A program made the position numbers and the translations under genes. A DNA stretch of 64,000 bases from Takifugu bimaculatus (lineage: Eukaryota > Chordata > Actinopteri > Tetraodontiformes > Tetraodontidae): NCBI GenBank assembly GCA_004026145.2, contig CP034975.1, positions 23,737,861 through 23,801,860 of the forward strand, written 5' to 3'. The notes under the pieces are model-generated. The model was not told the DNA's origin. It made no database searches and worked only from the letters and a program-made list of their open reading frames with translations. Below, piece by piece: positions 1 to 11,716 of this stretch (within the stretch, counting starts at the first letter, position 1; each line of letters starts with the position of its first letter).

Positions 1-632
1 ATTTAAACACCATGATCATTTGCAAAGTAGGAAGGATCTCTCATCCTGTTAGAGACTTTTGGTCCAGTAAATAAATCTGTGTTCAATAAACACTGAACCC
101 TTAACATAATTTGCATTTATTCTTTAGGTTCATCTTGAATGTGTTTTAGAGTAAGGGAGCGAGCATCTGCATATTTTATTGTAAAGACGATATAATCATT
201 ATTTGGTATGAATGAACCAAACGCCTGGATGAGCACACAATGAACTTTTATTGGTGTCATGGGATTGAAACAGCGCCGGTGCTTCAGTCGTGCTCTTCAG
301 AGGTTGCTATGGCTTCAGTTGTCCACCAGATGTTACCATCACTGAAGTCTTGAAGCTTTGAATCTTGTTCGGCTCAATTGTTACGAAAGCCTCGGCGCTT
401 CATGAAGCTTCACTTGCCCACCACTAGTAGCAACAGAAAAGCGAACTAAAAATCACCATGAAATGGGAAAAACCATCGGGAAAATGTACAACTGAAAACA
501 GTGACAAGGCAAAACTTACTACGCTGGAGAATAACAAGGGATAACACGAGGCGAAGGGCTGGAGACCTCTGTGGGCTGGAGCTCACAGAGGCTGAAGTAG
601 GAGCCAATTAGGCAGAAGGAGCTGCAGGAGTG
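1..632. other. Unassigned flank without a recognisable gene
   Basis: No exon, RNA gene or mobile element is recognised here. The stretch lies outside the duplicated block: similarity to the spacers at 19.5, 33.3 and 56.6 kb begins abruptly near 633. The part around 240-420 repeats GAAGCTT-like words and may be a degraded dispersed repeat, but no ends or target duplications are visible. Confidence 0.4.
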
Positions 633-995
633 ACAATTCCATCTATTAGTGATTCACTTAACTGCTGAACAGACAGTTGCAGAGTTTCCAGCTGATTCTA
701 CACTCACTTTTCACACATATGGACTCAAATGCAACCATTTAATCAGCCAATCAAATCACAGGAAATCAGAGTAGAAAGTATTTCTCCCTCATATTTTCCC
801 TTTATATCATTTTTTGCATGATAAATGAGTATCATAAAAAAAACCTAGAAGAATTAATGTTGACCATCTAAACAGATGCAACGTTCGCGGTTAAACAAAT
901 ACTCAATTTAACCGAGTATTTATGCACCTTTGGTTGCAATACTGAGTTTGTGTTGATGCTTCCGGATCAGGTTTGCACGTCTACACATGATTATT

Positions 996-1599
996 TTACT
1001 CCACTATGATAAAACTGTCGGCTTTTTTCCAGACAAGTTCTCTTTTCAAACACATTGACCTTGTTTCATCCAGTCTGATCTGGTCAGTGGTTTTGGGTGC
1101 GACCACCTACAGAGACAAGAAATGACACCAAAGGTACAGACAACTACACACCGCCGGAGTCACCAGAAAGAAAAGTGAAACAATCAAAAGTCTCTGATGA
1201 CAGAAGTGAATGAAGTTAAATTCATGCTAAAACCTTGCAAATAATGTGAAGTGTTTTGCACGTTTAAAATTGGATTTTTAACACTCCACGGAACACATTT
1301 GTAAAACAGCAAGATTTCATGAACCAGCTCCAAAAGCTGTATTTTTACAGATAAAAACTACAGCCAGTTTATCAAAGTATACATGGATGCATCCAAATCC
1401 AATGAATCACTGAATATTTAGCGGTGTACACAGGTGAGCCAGTGGACTCTAGATGGTATTGGATAAGAGAAAAAATATTTTACAATTTTGTGACAATTAT
1501 ATTCTAAAAGTTCTTCTGACCTCTCTCACAGGTGCACGAGACTGGACATAATTTAGGGTCTGGCTACTGAAGAAGTCCTGCTCTGTGGTTTTGGTCCAT
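996..1599 (-). pseudogene. Orphan cytoplasmic-tail exons of V-set receptor X (copy 1)
   Basis: Two exon-like segments match the tail exons of X copy 2. Exon 1599-1530 follows an AG acceptor, enters in phase 2 and encodes WTKTTEQDFFSSQ and LNYVQSRAP before a GTGAGA donor. Exon 1106-996 follows a TCTCTGTAG acceptor, enters in phase 0 and runs 36 codons (VVAPKTTDQIRLDETRS at the start, FIIVE at the end) to TAA. The phases fit the TM exon of X copies 2 and 4. No V-set, TM or signal exon remains on this side: past 1600 the paralogous sequence is interrupted by a solo LTR at 1868 and then jumps to X intron sequence near 2346. I read this as the 3' remnant of a receptor gene broken by rearrangement. 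Whether these exons are used in any transcript is unknown. Confidence 0.55.
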
Positions 1600-1867
1600 C
1601 TTTGAATATGACAATGATGATTATTATGAGGATCAGATTATTTTAACAATAAGATGATGCATGACTTTCCATATTTCATATAGAGGTTTTAACTGCTATT
1701 AATATATATTTAGTGATTTCAGACGACATAGAGATGAAACCATTAAAAGAAGAATAAGCTGAGCAGGGTCCAGCTCAGTGGTGAAAGTTCTGATTTAAAG
1801 GAGAGGCCGAACAACCTCTATAAATACAGAGGAGAGCCCAGACTTCAGGACAGGACTCGGCTCTTTT

Positions 1868-2280
1868 TGTTGGGGTTTCTGGGTTGTGTCGGTCGTTGTC
1901 CTGCAGGGGGTGGTGTGGAGCACAATTGGGTGCAGCTGGCACTGCGGGCAGGCGCACCTGTAGGCAATTTACATCTTGCTGCCTATTTAAGCAGGTTGTG
2001 CCTGCCTGTCAGTGCCAGGGTGTTCTGGGTGTCTAGTTTGTGGCCGTGTTTGTTTGTCTTCCTTTATGTGAAAAGTGTCTGTTCAGTTTCCTTGGTTTTG
2101 TGAGGGTGTCTGTTCCCTGTGCCCTGGAGGACTGCGTCGGTTCCCTGGGTGTTATGCAGTCCTGGAGGGCTTCCCTCGTGTTCTGTGTGTGCTCCCCCCC
2201 TCTGTAAATAAAGCTGTTTGACCATTTTTACCACTGTGTCATGGCCTGCGTTCGGGTCCTGCTCAACCCTGTCCGTGACA
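1868..2280 (+). mobile_element. Solo LTR (retrotransposon, 413 bp)
   Basis: The segment starts TGTTGGGG and ends CCGTGACA, so it has TG...CA ends. It carries an AATAAA signal near 2206 and a short tail as expected of an LTR. Flanks are CTTTT (1863-1867) and CTTTC (2281-2285), a 5-bp target duplication with one change. The paralogous empty site at about 36610-36625 reads straight through. No internal region is present, so this is an LTR left by recombination. The short ORFs inside it are incidental. Confidence 0.8.
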
Positions 2281-2285
2281 CTTTC

Positions 2286-2837
2286 CTTGCAATGAAGCCA
2301 AAGTCAGTCGTCTGACCCAACTGAATCTGCCCTCATGCACCAACGCTGCTGCTTCGCAACACTCCAATGAACTTTTCTTTGCAACTCAAGAGATTTTTGG
2401 AAAATCTATTTTTGTCCAAAATGAACACTATAATCATGCCAAAATGGTGACAATAATCTGTGTAGGTCAAAGTAAATTGAGAGTGGAAAGTTTGCTGCAC
2501 TTTAACAGCATTTGATCTTGTTGTGATAGTTGTTACAGAACAAAATGAGCTGAGACGTTCATTAAGTGTAGAGATGTGCTGAGGAGAAAACATGAAGTAA
2601 GTAGCAGCACTGGAGGTGTGAAAACCCAACTCATTCTAAAGATAGAAAACATCAGCTTAAAAAACCCTTTCAGCTACTGAAATACACCCCTACAACAAGT
2701 ATTGTGTACAACCATGGAACTCTGTGTTGTAGAACCAATTAATGATAAATAAATGTGTCCACACACCAAAATCAGTCGTCTGACCCAACTGAATCTGCCC
2801 TCATGCACCAACGCTGCTGCTACACCGTCTTCATTTA
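2286..2837. repeat. Duplicated spacer matching the intron of X copy 4
   Basis: The sequence follows the intron between the TM and tail exons of X copy 4: 2346-2640 matches 58808-59075, and 2660-2830 matches 59092-59265. The match stops inside CACCGTCTTCATT, where X copy 4 continues toward its TM exon but this copy switches into LINE sequence. No coding exon is seen. The small ORFs on both strands are shadows. Confidence 0.65.
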
Positions 2838-3250
2838 TCAACTCTTTAAGAAGCCTCCAGGTGATCCAAAATGCTGCAGGTAGAGTTCTGACAGGTATTG
2901 ACAAAAGAGATCACAATTCCTGTACTGGTGTCTTCATTGGCTGCCCGTTAAATTTAGAATAATTTTTAAAACCCTTCCTCTGACCTATAAGGTCCTCAGA
3001 GGCCTAGCTCCATCCTACCTGGAGGAGCTAGTGATACCTTACCAGCCCAATAGACCGCGCCGCTCTCAGAATGCTGGTCTACTTGTGGTCCCCGGAGTTT
3101 TCTAGGGGTAGAATGGGGGGCCGAGCATTTAGCTACCAGGCCCCCCCGCTATGGAACCAGCTCCCTGTCCAGGTACGGGAGGCTGACTCCATCTCTACTT
3201 TTAAGATCCGACTTAAAACCTACCTCTTTGAAAAAGCTTAATGTCCCCAC
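2838..3250 (+). mobile_element. LINE ORF2 C-terminal fragment, L2-like
   Basis: The broken translation gives the usual C-terminal end of a fish L2/CR1-group LINE ORF2: LQVIQNAAGRVLTGIDKRDH, later PPLWNQLPVQVREADSIS and FKIRLKTYLFEKA. Stops and frameshifts separate the blocks. It is followed by a short 3' region and a (TCTCC)n tract. The same fragment recurs at 20336-20730, at the same junction with X intron sequence, so it was inserted before the duplication or mediated it. It is not a host gene. Confidence 0.8.
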
Positions 3251-3260
3251 TGGGTCATGG

Positions 3261-3400
3261 CCTCCTCTCCTCTCCTCTCCTCTCCTCTCCTCTCCTCTCC
3301 TCTCCTCTCCTCTCCTCTCCTCTCCTCTCCTCTCCTCTCCTCTCCCCTCCTCTCCTCTCCTCTCCTCTCCTCTCCTCTCCTCTCCTCTCCTCTCCCCTTC
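3261..3400 (+). repeat. (TCTCC)n microsatellite
   Basis: About 140 bp of near-perfect CTCCT/TCTCC pentamers directly follow the LINE 3' end; the strand is strongly pyrimidine-rich. The equivalent tract in the second block (20757-20806) is much shorter. A TTA-rich tract follows at 3407-3452. Confidence 0.95.
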
Positions 3401-3443
3401 CCTCCCCTTATTATTACTATTATTATTAATATTATTATTACTA

Positions 3444-3569
3444 TTATTATTATTTCACTGCGTATCGAGCAGCACGTGAAGCTCTCCGTCTGTGATCATA
3501 GGAAGTGACGCCACTCAGAAGAAGGTGTGACCTCCCCAACCCAAATGTACTGATAAACAGAAGCACAAA
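3444..3569 (+). promoter_or_regulatory. Displaced second copy of the N promoter region
   Basis: TATTATTATTTCACTGCGTATCGAG through AGGAAGTGACGCCACTCAG and CTGATAAACAGAAGCACA matches the sequence just upstream of the N signal-peptide exons (4482-4648, 20830-20990, 41530-41690). Here it ends before the signal exon and is followed by LINE-like sequence, so copy I carries two promoter-like segments about 1 kb apart. The CRE-like core reads TGACGCCA, as in copy II, rather than TGACGTCA. Confidence 0.45.
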
Positions 3570-3599
3570 TATATTCACAAATACTCCGATGTTATGTGG

Positions 3600-4240
3600 C
3601 TATTATTGAAAGATGGGGAATAAATGAAGTTTTATGTTTTCATCTGAAAAGACAAAAGTGATGTTCTTTACAAGAAGATGATTGGAGAGTGCAATTTAAA
3701 GATGGATGGGAATGTGTTAGAAAGGCTTGAGAGTTTCCATTTCCTTGGTATTTACTTTGATCAGAGGCTGAGCTGGAGGGATCAGTCAGGTGGTAAATAC
3801 ATGTAAAAAAAGTGGTGAGATTTCTTTTCACTGATTTTATATCCATGACATAGTTTGATGAGGTTTTGAATAAACTATGGGAGCACAGTTTATGGAACAC
3901 CAGTCAGTACTAACTGGATAGATGGATATGATCCAGGCACGAACCCTTGGAATGTGCCTGCCAACACTTCACCTGTGTTCACGCTCCAGGTGGAGGCAGG
4001 AGAAATGCCACTGTGGCTGAGGAGGAAGCAACGACCTGCTGATTACTGGATTCATTTAAGAGGTCAGCCTACTAAGGGAGTTCTACAAATCAGTTGGGAG
4101 AAAGAGAGAACAAAAAAGAGGAGTTTTGGCTTTAAAGGTGACAGAGTGGCAAGGATATGAGGGAGTTTGATTGGGTGTTTGAGGAAAAGGCAGCGGGGCC
4201 CAGTAGTCCTGTTTGGTTCTGTGAGAGCTTGTCTGACAAC
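3600..4240 (+). mobile_element. Non-LTR retrotransposon ORF2 fragment (jockey/I-type)
   Basis: The translated pieces, in more than one frame, include KTKVMFF, FLVF near a fixed reverse-transcriptase spacing, and at 3985-4150 VEAGEMPLWLRRKQRPADYW, TKGVLQISWE and SFGFKGDRVARI. These match the region after the RT in fish jockey/I-type elements annotated as RNA-directed DNA polymerase. An inverted copy lies at 34870-35530 and a short inverted piece at 19970-20128. All copies are degraded. Confidence 0.7.
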
Positions 4241-4481
4241 AAAAATATCAATTAAAACTGTTATTTTTTGTGAAAATCAAACTATTCTTTGGAAGTTGGA
4301 TAGTATTTGATGTCTATTGTCACTTTTGTCCTCTCAGAATTACACAGCAATTATTGGATTATATTTTTTAAATAGGATTGTGCTTCTTACATCCATTCAT
4401 TTTCTTACATCCACATGTAGTGAGGTAATTCATAAAAAAGAGTGACAGAATAATATCACATAGTAATATCTGAAAACACGT

Positions 4482-4648
4482 TATTATTATTATTATTATT
4501 GTTGTTATTATTTCACTGTGTATCGAGGAGCACTTGAACCTCTCTGTTTGTGATCATAGGAAGTGACGTCACACAGAAAGCGTGACCTCCCCTGTACTGA
4601 TACTAAGAAGCACAAACCAAGAGAAGTTTCCTCCGTGGTCGGTTGATT
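4482..4648 (+). promoter_or_regulatory. Putative promoter of N copy I with ETS and CRE-like sites
   Basis: Upstream of the signal exon lies GGAAGTGACGTCACAC: an ETS-type GGAAGTG (4559-4565) overlapping a palindromic CRE TGACGTCA (4564-4571). There is no clear TATA box at a normal distance. The site is identical in copy IV (41595-41602) but is TGACGCCA in copy II. The transcription start is not known. Confidence 0.4.
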
Positions 4649-7600
4649 ATGTGTTTTTTCCGCAACATCTTCATCATATTTGCGGTGGGCTTCCTGATGA
4701 CCCTGGGTACGACTGTCGGAGGTATCAGCTTGTTATTTGCTATTGTGACTGTAGAAGCCATGAATGTAGGTCTACGATGTATTTTGGTAGAGATTAGGGG
4801 TTATTGTTTTGTGATCATGGAGATATAATTTGTTCTCATCGCGGGTAGCGGGTCACATGGCGAGCTGGCGATATATGTGCACCCTCCCCGTTATCCCGAA
4901 AGGGGAAAAGCGGTTAAGAGGAGATTATTGTGACTCCAAACGCTTCTTCGTCATTGCTGAGTGAGAGAGCACTGCACCATCAACATGAATGCGGAAACAA
5001 GAGACAGTGATATTTATTTCATTATTCCAGGTGAATTTATTACCTTCCTTCTTCCAAACCACCTGCCAGACCACTGACATGTGAACCCACACCCACCCAC
5101 CTCGCAAACAAACATATGTATCTGTTGCATTCTTTTCCCAGTTAGTCTGTGAATTTCTTTATTTTGGTCTAAATCATCGGTTCATAATGTTGCAGCGAGT
5201 CAGATGAAGTTTCATGTCTTTGTGTCAACCGATTATGGTGGAATAAGGAAAAACTGTTGAATTTAATTCATGAGACATTTTCCATTTCAGCCTGTGTGTT
5301 GCTGATTAAATCAGATTTGAATGAGACTTTTATCTCTATCTTTCAGCCCCGTCTGTGGTTGGAAGGAACGTATCGGTCATTCAAGGAGAAACAGGTGTCT
5401 TATTGTGCAGTGTCATCAACACCGATGACTCGGTGTCTCAGATATCATGGGAGAAGCGTACGAGAGGTCACCCTCAGGATTCAGAATTTGTTACCATTAC
5501 ACCAGAATCTGGACTAAAAGTTATAAATGGAGGTGGTGACCGAGTCAAATTCATTGGAAACATTGATGATAAAAATGGATCTTTGGAGCTGTCCGGCATC
5601 ACACTGATGGATGAAGGAATCTACACTTGTGCCTTCACTTTGTACCCCAGTGGAATTCCAGCAGAAAACGATATCTCTAAATGTTGTTGGTATGTATATT
5701 TGTGTGTCTGAAGCCTCTCTCACATGTGCACTCCAGAGAATGTTTAGAGCTGTGTTTGCTTCAACATCAGCTCCACCAGAAAATTCTGAAACTGAACCAA
5801 CTAGCTACAATTCAATGTCAATTCAAGAGTCCCCTCTCAGTGATCATAATGGTGGGTGCATGAACCAGAATACAATGTAGTAAACAATCATCTGGTGCAC
5901 GACTTCAGGAATAGAGTGCATGTGTGAAAGGAGCCAGAGAGTGAAAGTCAGTCTCTGAAGTGACTTGTTTGACATTGGTGTGAACTGTGATCCTTCTAGT
6001 GCCTCCGGTTTCAAGCCTAGTTGACAATCATCCTGTTTTGGGTGATAAGGAGGTTTCCCTCGCTACCTGCACAGCTGCTGGTTCCAAACCACCTGCAACT
6101 GTGTCTTGGCTCTTTGGTAATTTACCAGGGAATCTCACAACTACTAGCAATGCTATTGTGCACCACAATGGAACAGTAACTACCGTTAGGCTCGCTTGTT
6201 GGAGTCCCATCCAGAGAACTCGATCAGCAGTTGGTCCAGTGTGTCGTCACCAGTAAAGCCACTAAAGACCAAACTCTGCCCTTCACCATACAGATTTACT
6301 GTGAGTATTAATATTCCTCTAAACACCAATTTCTCACTCGCACTGTTACCTCACATTGTGAAGATAGGAACAGTGTAGTAAAAGAACTGAACATGTTCTG
6401 TTTATTGTGTTAGATGCAGAGAAGCTTCCAGTTGTGGTAAAATAAATCTTCAAATCACTATGAATAGACCTCTCTCCTTTTTAGAGATTAATGTCATTGT
6501 ATCTGTGGATTATGGTGAATCAATATTCAAAAATATGGCAGATTCCACTCTGTTGTTTCAGAAATAGACCAAACAACATATTTGGATAAATATATGCACA
6601 AGAGCCTTAAAGCCCAACTAGCACAGGTCAGCCTTGAGACAGTACTTCAAGCTTGTTGTGCTTCAGAGACATTAAAACTTTGTGCAAATGACCATGTATT
6701 TACTAATGCATCCCTTTGTTTTTCTTTTCCTTGAACCTATTAAGTGGACCAGCATGTTCTTCCAGAGAAACTTCTGGGCGCCTTTGTGAAAAATTATTTA
6801 ATGGCTTAAACAAGTGACTTCTTCATGTCTTGGTCCACGCCCAAGCACAGATGTTTAAAAATGAATATGAGACCGTGTTGTAGTCCTGAGCCACATGTAT
6901 ATTACACTGTAAAGAGAACTAAGCTAAAGTCTGTGAAATCTTTTGAGTTTTTACCTTGTTCCCTGTCAAATTAGGGAACACAGTGAGCTGCAGTCCTGGC
7001 TGGCTTATTTTTATTATAAATGTAAAATATGTTTTAATTTATCTCTAACGCCTCCAACCGTTTCCTGTGGTTTCGCAACGCCAGTTAAAAAAGGAAACAC
7101 ATTTATCCGTCAGCTTTGTGTCCTTGAAACACCACGAAAGAAAAAAGTAACGTGTAGATAAGTAACGAACTCCAACCGTTTTATGCAGTGGCAGGTGCAG
7201 ATAAACAACAGTTAAGGGAAAAAGGGCAGCTGCTCTCAACAGCGCCTGTGTTTGTACAGTGAGTCACTGTCAACCAGAGTGATGAAGCAGATAACACGAC
7301 CCGTATGTTCCCTTATCTGTGTGGGATGTTTTACACCCTAGCTCATGTGACGTCACTACACACATGTCACAGCTGAGTGGCAACATGGATTTACAGTATT
7401 ATTAGTGCAATCACAGCATAAATGAAGTCTGAAGAGTTGGCAATGCATCAACACATTTATCCTTTGACTTTTCTACTACACTCACAATAAATAATAACAC
7501 TTTTTATATGTCACTTTTTAAAAAGACAGAAGTTCTTCACACATCATAGTAATTAAGTAAATATAGCATAATTAGTAAATAGGGTACATGTCGTGCCTCA

Positions 7601-7792
7601 GTCCAGAAGGGAAGCCATGCAAAGGGTGATCCATTGTTCTGAAATGAACTCTGTATGTTTTTACTTGCAGCAATAACACAGCCATTTTGTTTTTATAGTT
7701 CCTCCCTCTGAAGTGAATATCAATGAGCAACCAGATGGTTCTTTTTCCTGTGGCACTGCTGCCAAGCCAAAGCCAGAGATTGTCTGGACCAG

Positions 7793-9220
7793 GTAGAGTG
7801 GTTGCAACCAACATCTGTTCATTTCTCTCAAAGAAAAACCTTGTTCCTGTCTGATGAAAAAGGCCAGTATTGATGAATGGCTGATCAGGTTCAGCCTCAC
7901 TCTCACCGTCACTATGGACTTGGATGAATAAATGCCCTCGTAGCCTATTCTTGAGGCTTTATATAAACTACGTTGTGACCATGACCTGGATCATAAATCC
8001 CTGCACTATGAAAGTAGGGACAAGTTCCAGCTCGTCCTCTTTTAGTTTCTTACATTGGAAACCAAAAATAAATTGACATACCATAATGATTCCACCTTAA
8101 AATTGACTCTGTGTGGTGCAGGCACCTTGTGTCTCTGTGAATTGAGGTCTGCTGTCCAACACCACAATAAGCACATTTAAACCAGGAGTGTTGAAGTTTA
8201 ACATGTATATGAACAGATGTGCAATAATTACATTAAAAGCCTGTGTGATAATAACTGTTCATTAAGACGTGTTAAAGCTATGCAATAATATATGTGCAAG
8301 AATACATTCACACATGTGAAACAATGTTCAAATAATGTAAAGTTATTTAGATAGCTGATTTAATGTATTACTGTATTTGAAGTTAAACAGTTTAGACCTT
8401 TAGGGTGTTTTTATCTTACATGTCAGTTGAGAAGAAAAGGCTCAAAGACACTGAGATGTTGAAAGTACTGTGATTTTTTCTTTGTTAGTAAAAAGTCCAA
8501 AAAGGCAGCAAGATTTCCTGGTTGTTGTATTTTCATAGTAGCTATTAAGGTTCCACAGCATTCTTCGCCGTTGCAACACTACAAATTTCAAATTATGGGT
8601 CAAATAAAGGATCATCCCATCCCATCCTACCTAATATACCAGCCACAATGGCCTGCAGAGTACGGCAACGACTGGGTGAATGTTGACCATGTAACCTGTC
8701 CTGAATGGAAGGTTCTGCATTTTCTGTTGTCTCATTTGGACGAGGGCAATGTGTTGAGCACCATTCAATTGTATGTTTCATTTCACATTTCACAAGGGAT
8801 TTATTGGCGTAGCATTAGGCCAGCATCCTCGGGTGTCTCAGGTTGTGAAGGGTGCCCATCATTTAAACCCAGGTCATCGTGCTTCAGTCCCTCACTAAAA
8901 CTGTTGCTGAAGCTGCAGAAGTTGCCACTGAACTTAAACAAATTCTTCAGAATATTTTGGGTACTGTGCAGGAGCCTGTGGTCTCTAGAGACAGGGACAA
9001 GGGAAAACAATGAGAGATGGTTCATTACTGCCATGAGCTAGGTCACTGGAAGTCCTTGTTTCCATTGCTTAATAGTAACAGCTGGAAACAGGCAGGTGAA
9101 ATCTGCATCAATGGCGGTGAGTAGTCTGGTCCATCAGTCAATGTGAAAGAGGTTTGTGGACAAACCAGCAAATGGGCTTGAGTCTTTTCTTTCTTTTGGC
9201 AGAGTTGGTTATCTGAGACT
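7793..9220 (+). other. Intron 4 of N copy I, proximal part
   Basis: Non-coding sequence follows the donor AG|GTAGAG. It is AT-rich and closely paralleled in copies II (24119 onward) and IV (44896 onward). The ORF at 8571-9041 is present with small changes in copy II, but it has no recognisable domain. In copy IV it is broken by a solo LTR. I see no exon here. Confidence 0.55.
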
Positions 9221-9224
9221 TGTT

Positions 9225-10540
9225 GATGGTGATTAAGGGATTCTTGGGTTCTCTGGCAGCTGAGTTGATCCGCCCTTCATCCTCTGGACCCCAGCCACCA
9301 GTTCATCGTGGGGGTAGATGCTTCAGACATCGGGGTCAGTGCCGTCCTTTCCCAATGAGACCACACGGACCAGAAGCTTAATCTCTGTGCCTTCTTATTC
9401 AGTGACAAGCGATGGCTGAGGAAGATTACGATGTGGGAAATTGAGAACTCACCATTGTGGTGGTCTTGCAGGAATGGAGACGCTGGCTAGAGAGATCTGC
9501 CCATCTGTGCATGATATGAACTGATCACAAGATCCTTGCCTCAGGAACCCGAAGCAGCTGAATTCTCAGCAAGCATGACGGGCACACTTTCTGGGTCATT
9601 TTGAGTTCACCTTACTGACCAGGGCCCTTCCTGTCAGGAACCGGGCCCCTCCTGTTTTGTGTGTGCTGCCTCCTGGTCCAAAAGAAGGTGTGTGAGATGC
9701 AACAGACTGACCCAGGTTCCAGTGATGTTTCTCTCAGCCGGCTTTTTGTTCTGGAGTCGGTTTGCTAAGATGTTCTGCAGTGAGGACATTCCTCCCAACT
9801 CACCTGTCATCCTGTGTCTCGGCAGGACAGCCTGTCTCCTGGAGTTCTTTATTGCCTTTGGTGGAATGTGCCCATAACTCCTGTGTCCACCGTCACTGGG
9901 GTGTCTCCCTTCATGGCTACCCTGGGGGATCAGCCCCCTGGGGTTGATGTTCAGGAGGATGAGGCTGCATTGCCTCTGTGCAAGCCAACGTATGGCGCTC
10001 TGGTAGTGTTTGGCCGCTTGCGAAACTCTCGGCAGTCCCAGAAGCAGGACAATCGGGGCAGAACTCTGGGCCCCTCCTGTTGGCCAGGCCAAAGTGTGTA
10101 GCTGTTCACACACTTTTGACCACCTCCCCTTTGTGAACTGGCTCCTCATTTCATCGGCCCCTTTGAAGTGGATCAGATTGTGACCCCTCTGCTGTGCACC
10201 TTAAGTTTCCTCCTCCCACAAGCTGCATCCCACCTTCCATCTGTACTGAAACCGGTTTCTGATCTTGTCCCTCCTTCCGATCTCCTCCTCCCCACACGTT
10301 ATTGACAGCGGCCCTGCATATGCCATTTGACGTATCTTGGATGTCCGTCAATGGGAACAAGGCCCCCAGTTCCTGGTTGACTGGCAGGGCTATTGTCCAG
10401 AGGAACAGTTGTGGCTTCCTCAGCACCACATCCTGGATGAGGGGCTGCTGAGAGCTTTTTGACCAGGACAAGCCGGGTAAGGCGCCAGGCGGTGCCGTTG
10501 AGAGGGAGGTACTTTCATAATCTTGTGTTTGAGGTGCCGT
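9225..10540 (+). mobile_element. Decayed Ty3/gypsy pol (RNase H to chromodomain) in intron 4
   Basis: Broken frames read as gypsy polymerase in the right order. The RT/RNase H boundary has VDASDIGVSAVLS (about 9315-9355). An integrase C-terminal region follows (GDQPPGVDVQEDEAALPLCK at about 9930-9990, then FGRLRNSRQ). A chromodomain-type end comes last (LVDW, GYCPEEQLW and HHILDEGLLRAF at about 10375-10460, mostly in one frame). Stops and frameshifts are frequent and the RT proper is deleted. The ORFs on the opposite strand are shadows. Copy IV keeps more of the 5' side and copy II less. Confidence 0.75.
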
Positions 10541-11330
10541 TAGTGTTTGTTTTGGTGTGTTTGCCCTGTGCTTTCCCTACTGGGAAAGAACTGCTCATTG
10601 TGGAACCGCCACACCTGCAGCTGATCTGGAGGATTTGAAGCCCTTGTTGATCAGCTCACCAGCATCAGATCTTTTCTTCTTTTCAGATCTGCCAGTGGTA
10701 GCCCGTGCTCATAAGACCTAAGAATCGGGATTTTCCTGAGAATATTTTGTTTCTTTCTCTTTCCTCCTGAGGTCAGCACTTCTCCTGACGCAAGGGCACT
10801 GTTCTCTTTTGTCACTCACTGATCTGCACCTTTTCATTGTTTCTTGTACCTTAACCTTTTACTCCAAGCTCTATCTACTCTCTTTTGGTCTGTCTAATGG
10901 CTTTCAGACCCTGTTCTTGTGCTTCCAATCAAACCTGCTTTTCTTCTTGCTCTCCGTTCTGCCATATGTGTGCTCTCTTTGTCAGTAATGACTGTTTACC
11001 TTAGCTTGGGGAGTTTACTCTGGCCTTACCCTGCCTTTTTATCTAAGGTGCTCAGTCCTCGGATCATTAAGTACTGGAGGTGGGTTCATCCTGTCTCCTA
11101 TTCTCAGACAGAGTGAGACGAGCTGCTCGTGTCCAGTTAGGTCATTATGTGTCTGTTTGACAAGTACTCAGCATCTGAGGAGGTCTCACTCTCAGCTTTT
11201 TGTCTGCAGTTGCAAGGCAAAGCTTGGTTATATGTTTCGTTTGTCACGTTAGTTGGGTGATGTTATTTCACATGCTTATGCTGAAGGGGGGTTCCTGTGG
11301 GACATTTGTGCTGGGGCATCATGGTCTGCC
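10541..11330 (+). repeat. Downstream gypsy-associated sequence, probable LTR remnant
   Basis: Directly after the chromodomain end lies non-coding sequence with CACACCTGCAGCTGATC and pyrimidine-rich runs, typical of a gypsy 3' region. The exact LTR ends are not visible and no matching 5' LTR is present. The same sequence follows the gypsy remnant in copies II and IV. Confidence 0.4.
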
Positions 11331-11640
11331 CCCAGTATTTGTGCATTTTTACAGGGTTAACATTACCTGTTCAGCACCAGTAGGTGCTGCTCTGCTGTCT
11401 GTTGCTCAGCTTGGTTCAGGCAATCAATGTCCTCTGTTCCTTCTGAACCTTTTGGTACGAGTTATCCATTTAAGACCAGAGTGGTGGTCAGAGCGATATT
11501 GGAACAGATAGTGGGTTATGAATGTGACTGTGGGTCTGTGAAACTAAAGGATGGCATCACAATCATTGTTGCTCAGAACACTCCGAGGCGTTCAAGGTAT
11601 GAGGACGGACTGGAAATTATCCCCACTTTATCCCCACGGC
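11331..11640 (+). other. Unrecognised ORF remnant in intron 4
   Basis: The translation in one frame (11427-11640) contains PFKTRVVVRAILEQIVGYEC and KLKDGITIIVAQNTPRRSR. It is present with few changes in copy II (27274-27480) and deleted in copy IV (the junction lies near 49095). It follows the gypsy remnant and may be part of another element. I do not recognise a domain. Confidence 0.3.
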
Positions 11641-11670
11641 ATGATGACCCAGCAATTACAATTCTCTACC

Positions 11671-11714
<44 letters not shown>
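11671..11714 (+). repeat. (AAT)n microsatellite
   Basis: A perfect ATA/AAT trinucleotide run about 220 bp before the second half of the third Ig domain. It is conserved in position but not in length in copies II (27533-27584) and IV (49174-49231). A reversed form is in the inverted copy III (40770-40791). Confidence 0.95.

Positions 11715-11716
<2 letters not shown>

Noticed and set aside
3228..3508. Three overlapping ORFs rich in Ser, Pro and Leu
   Set aside because: They are translations of the (TCTCC)n microsatellite in three frames.
9634..10149. 171-codon minus-strand ORF, repeated at 25459-25974 and 47403-48065
   Set aside because: It is antisense to the gypsy integrase region, which reads sensibly on the plus strand. 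Its conservation reflects duplication of the element.
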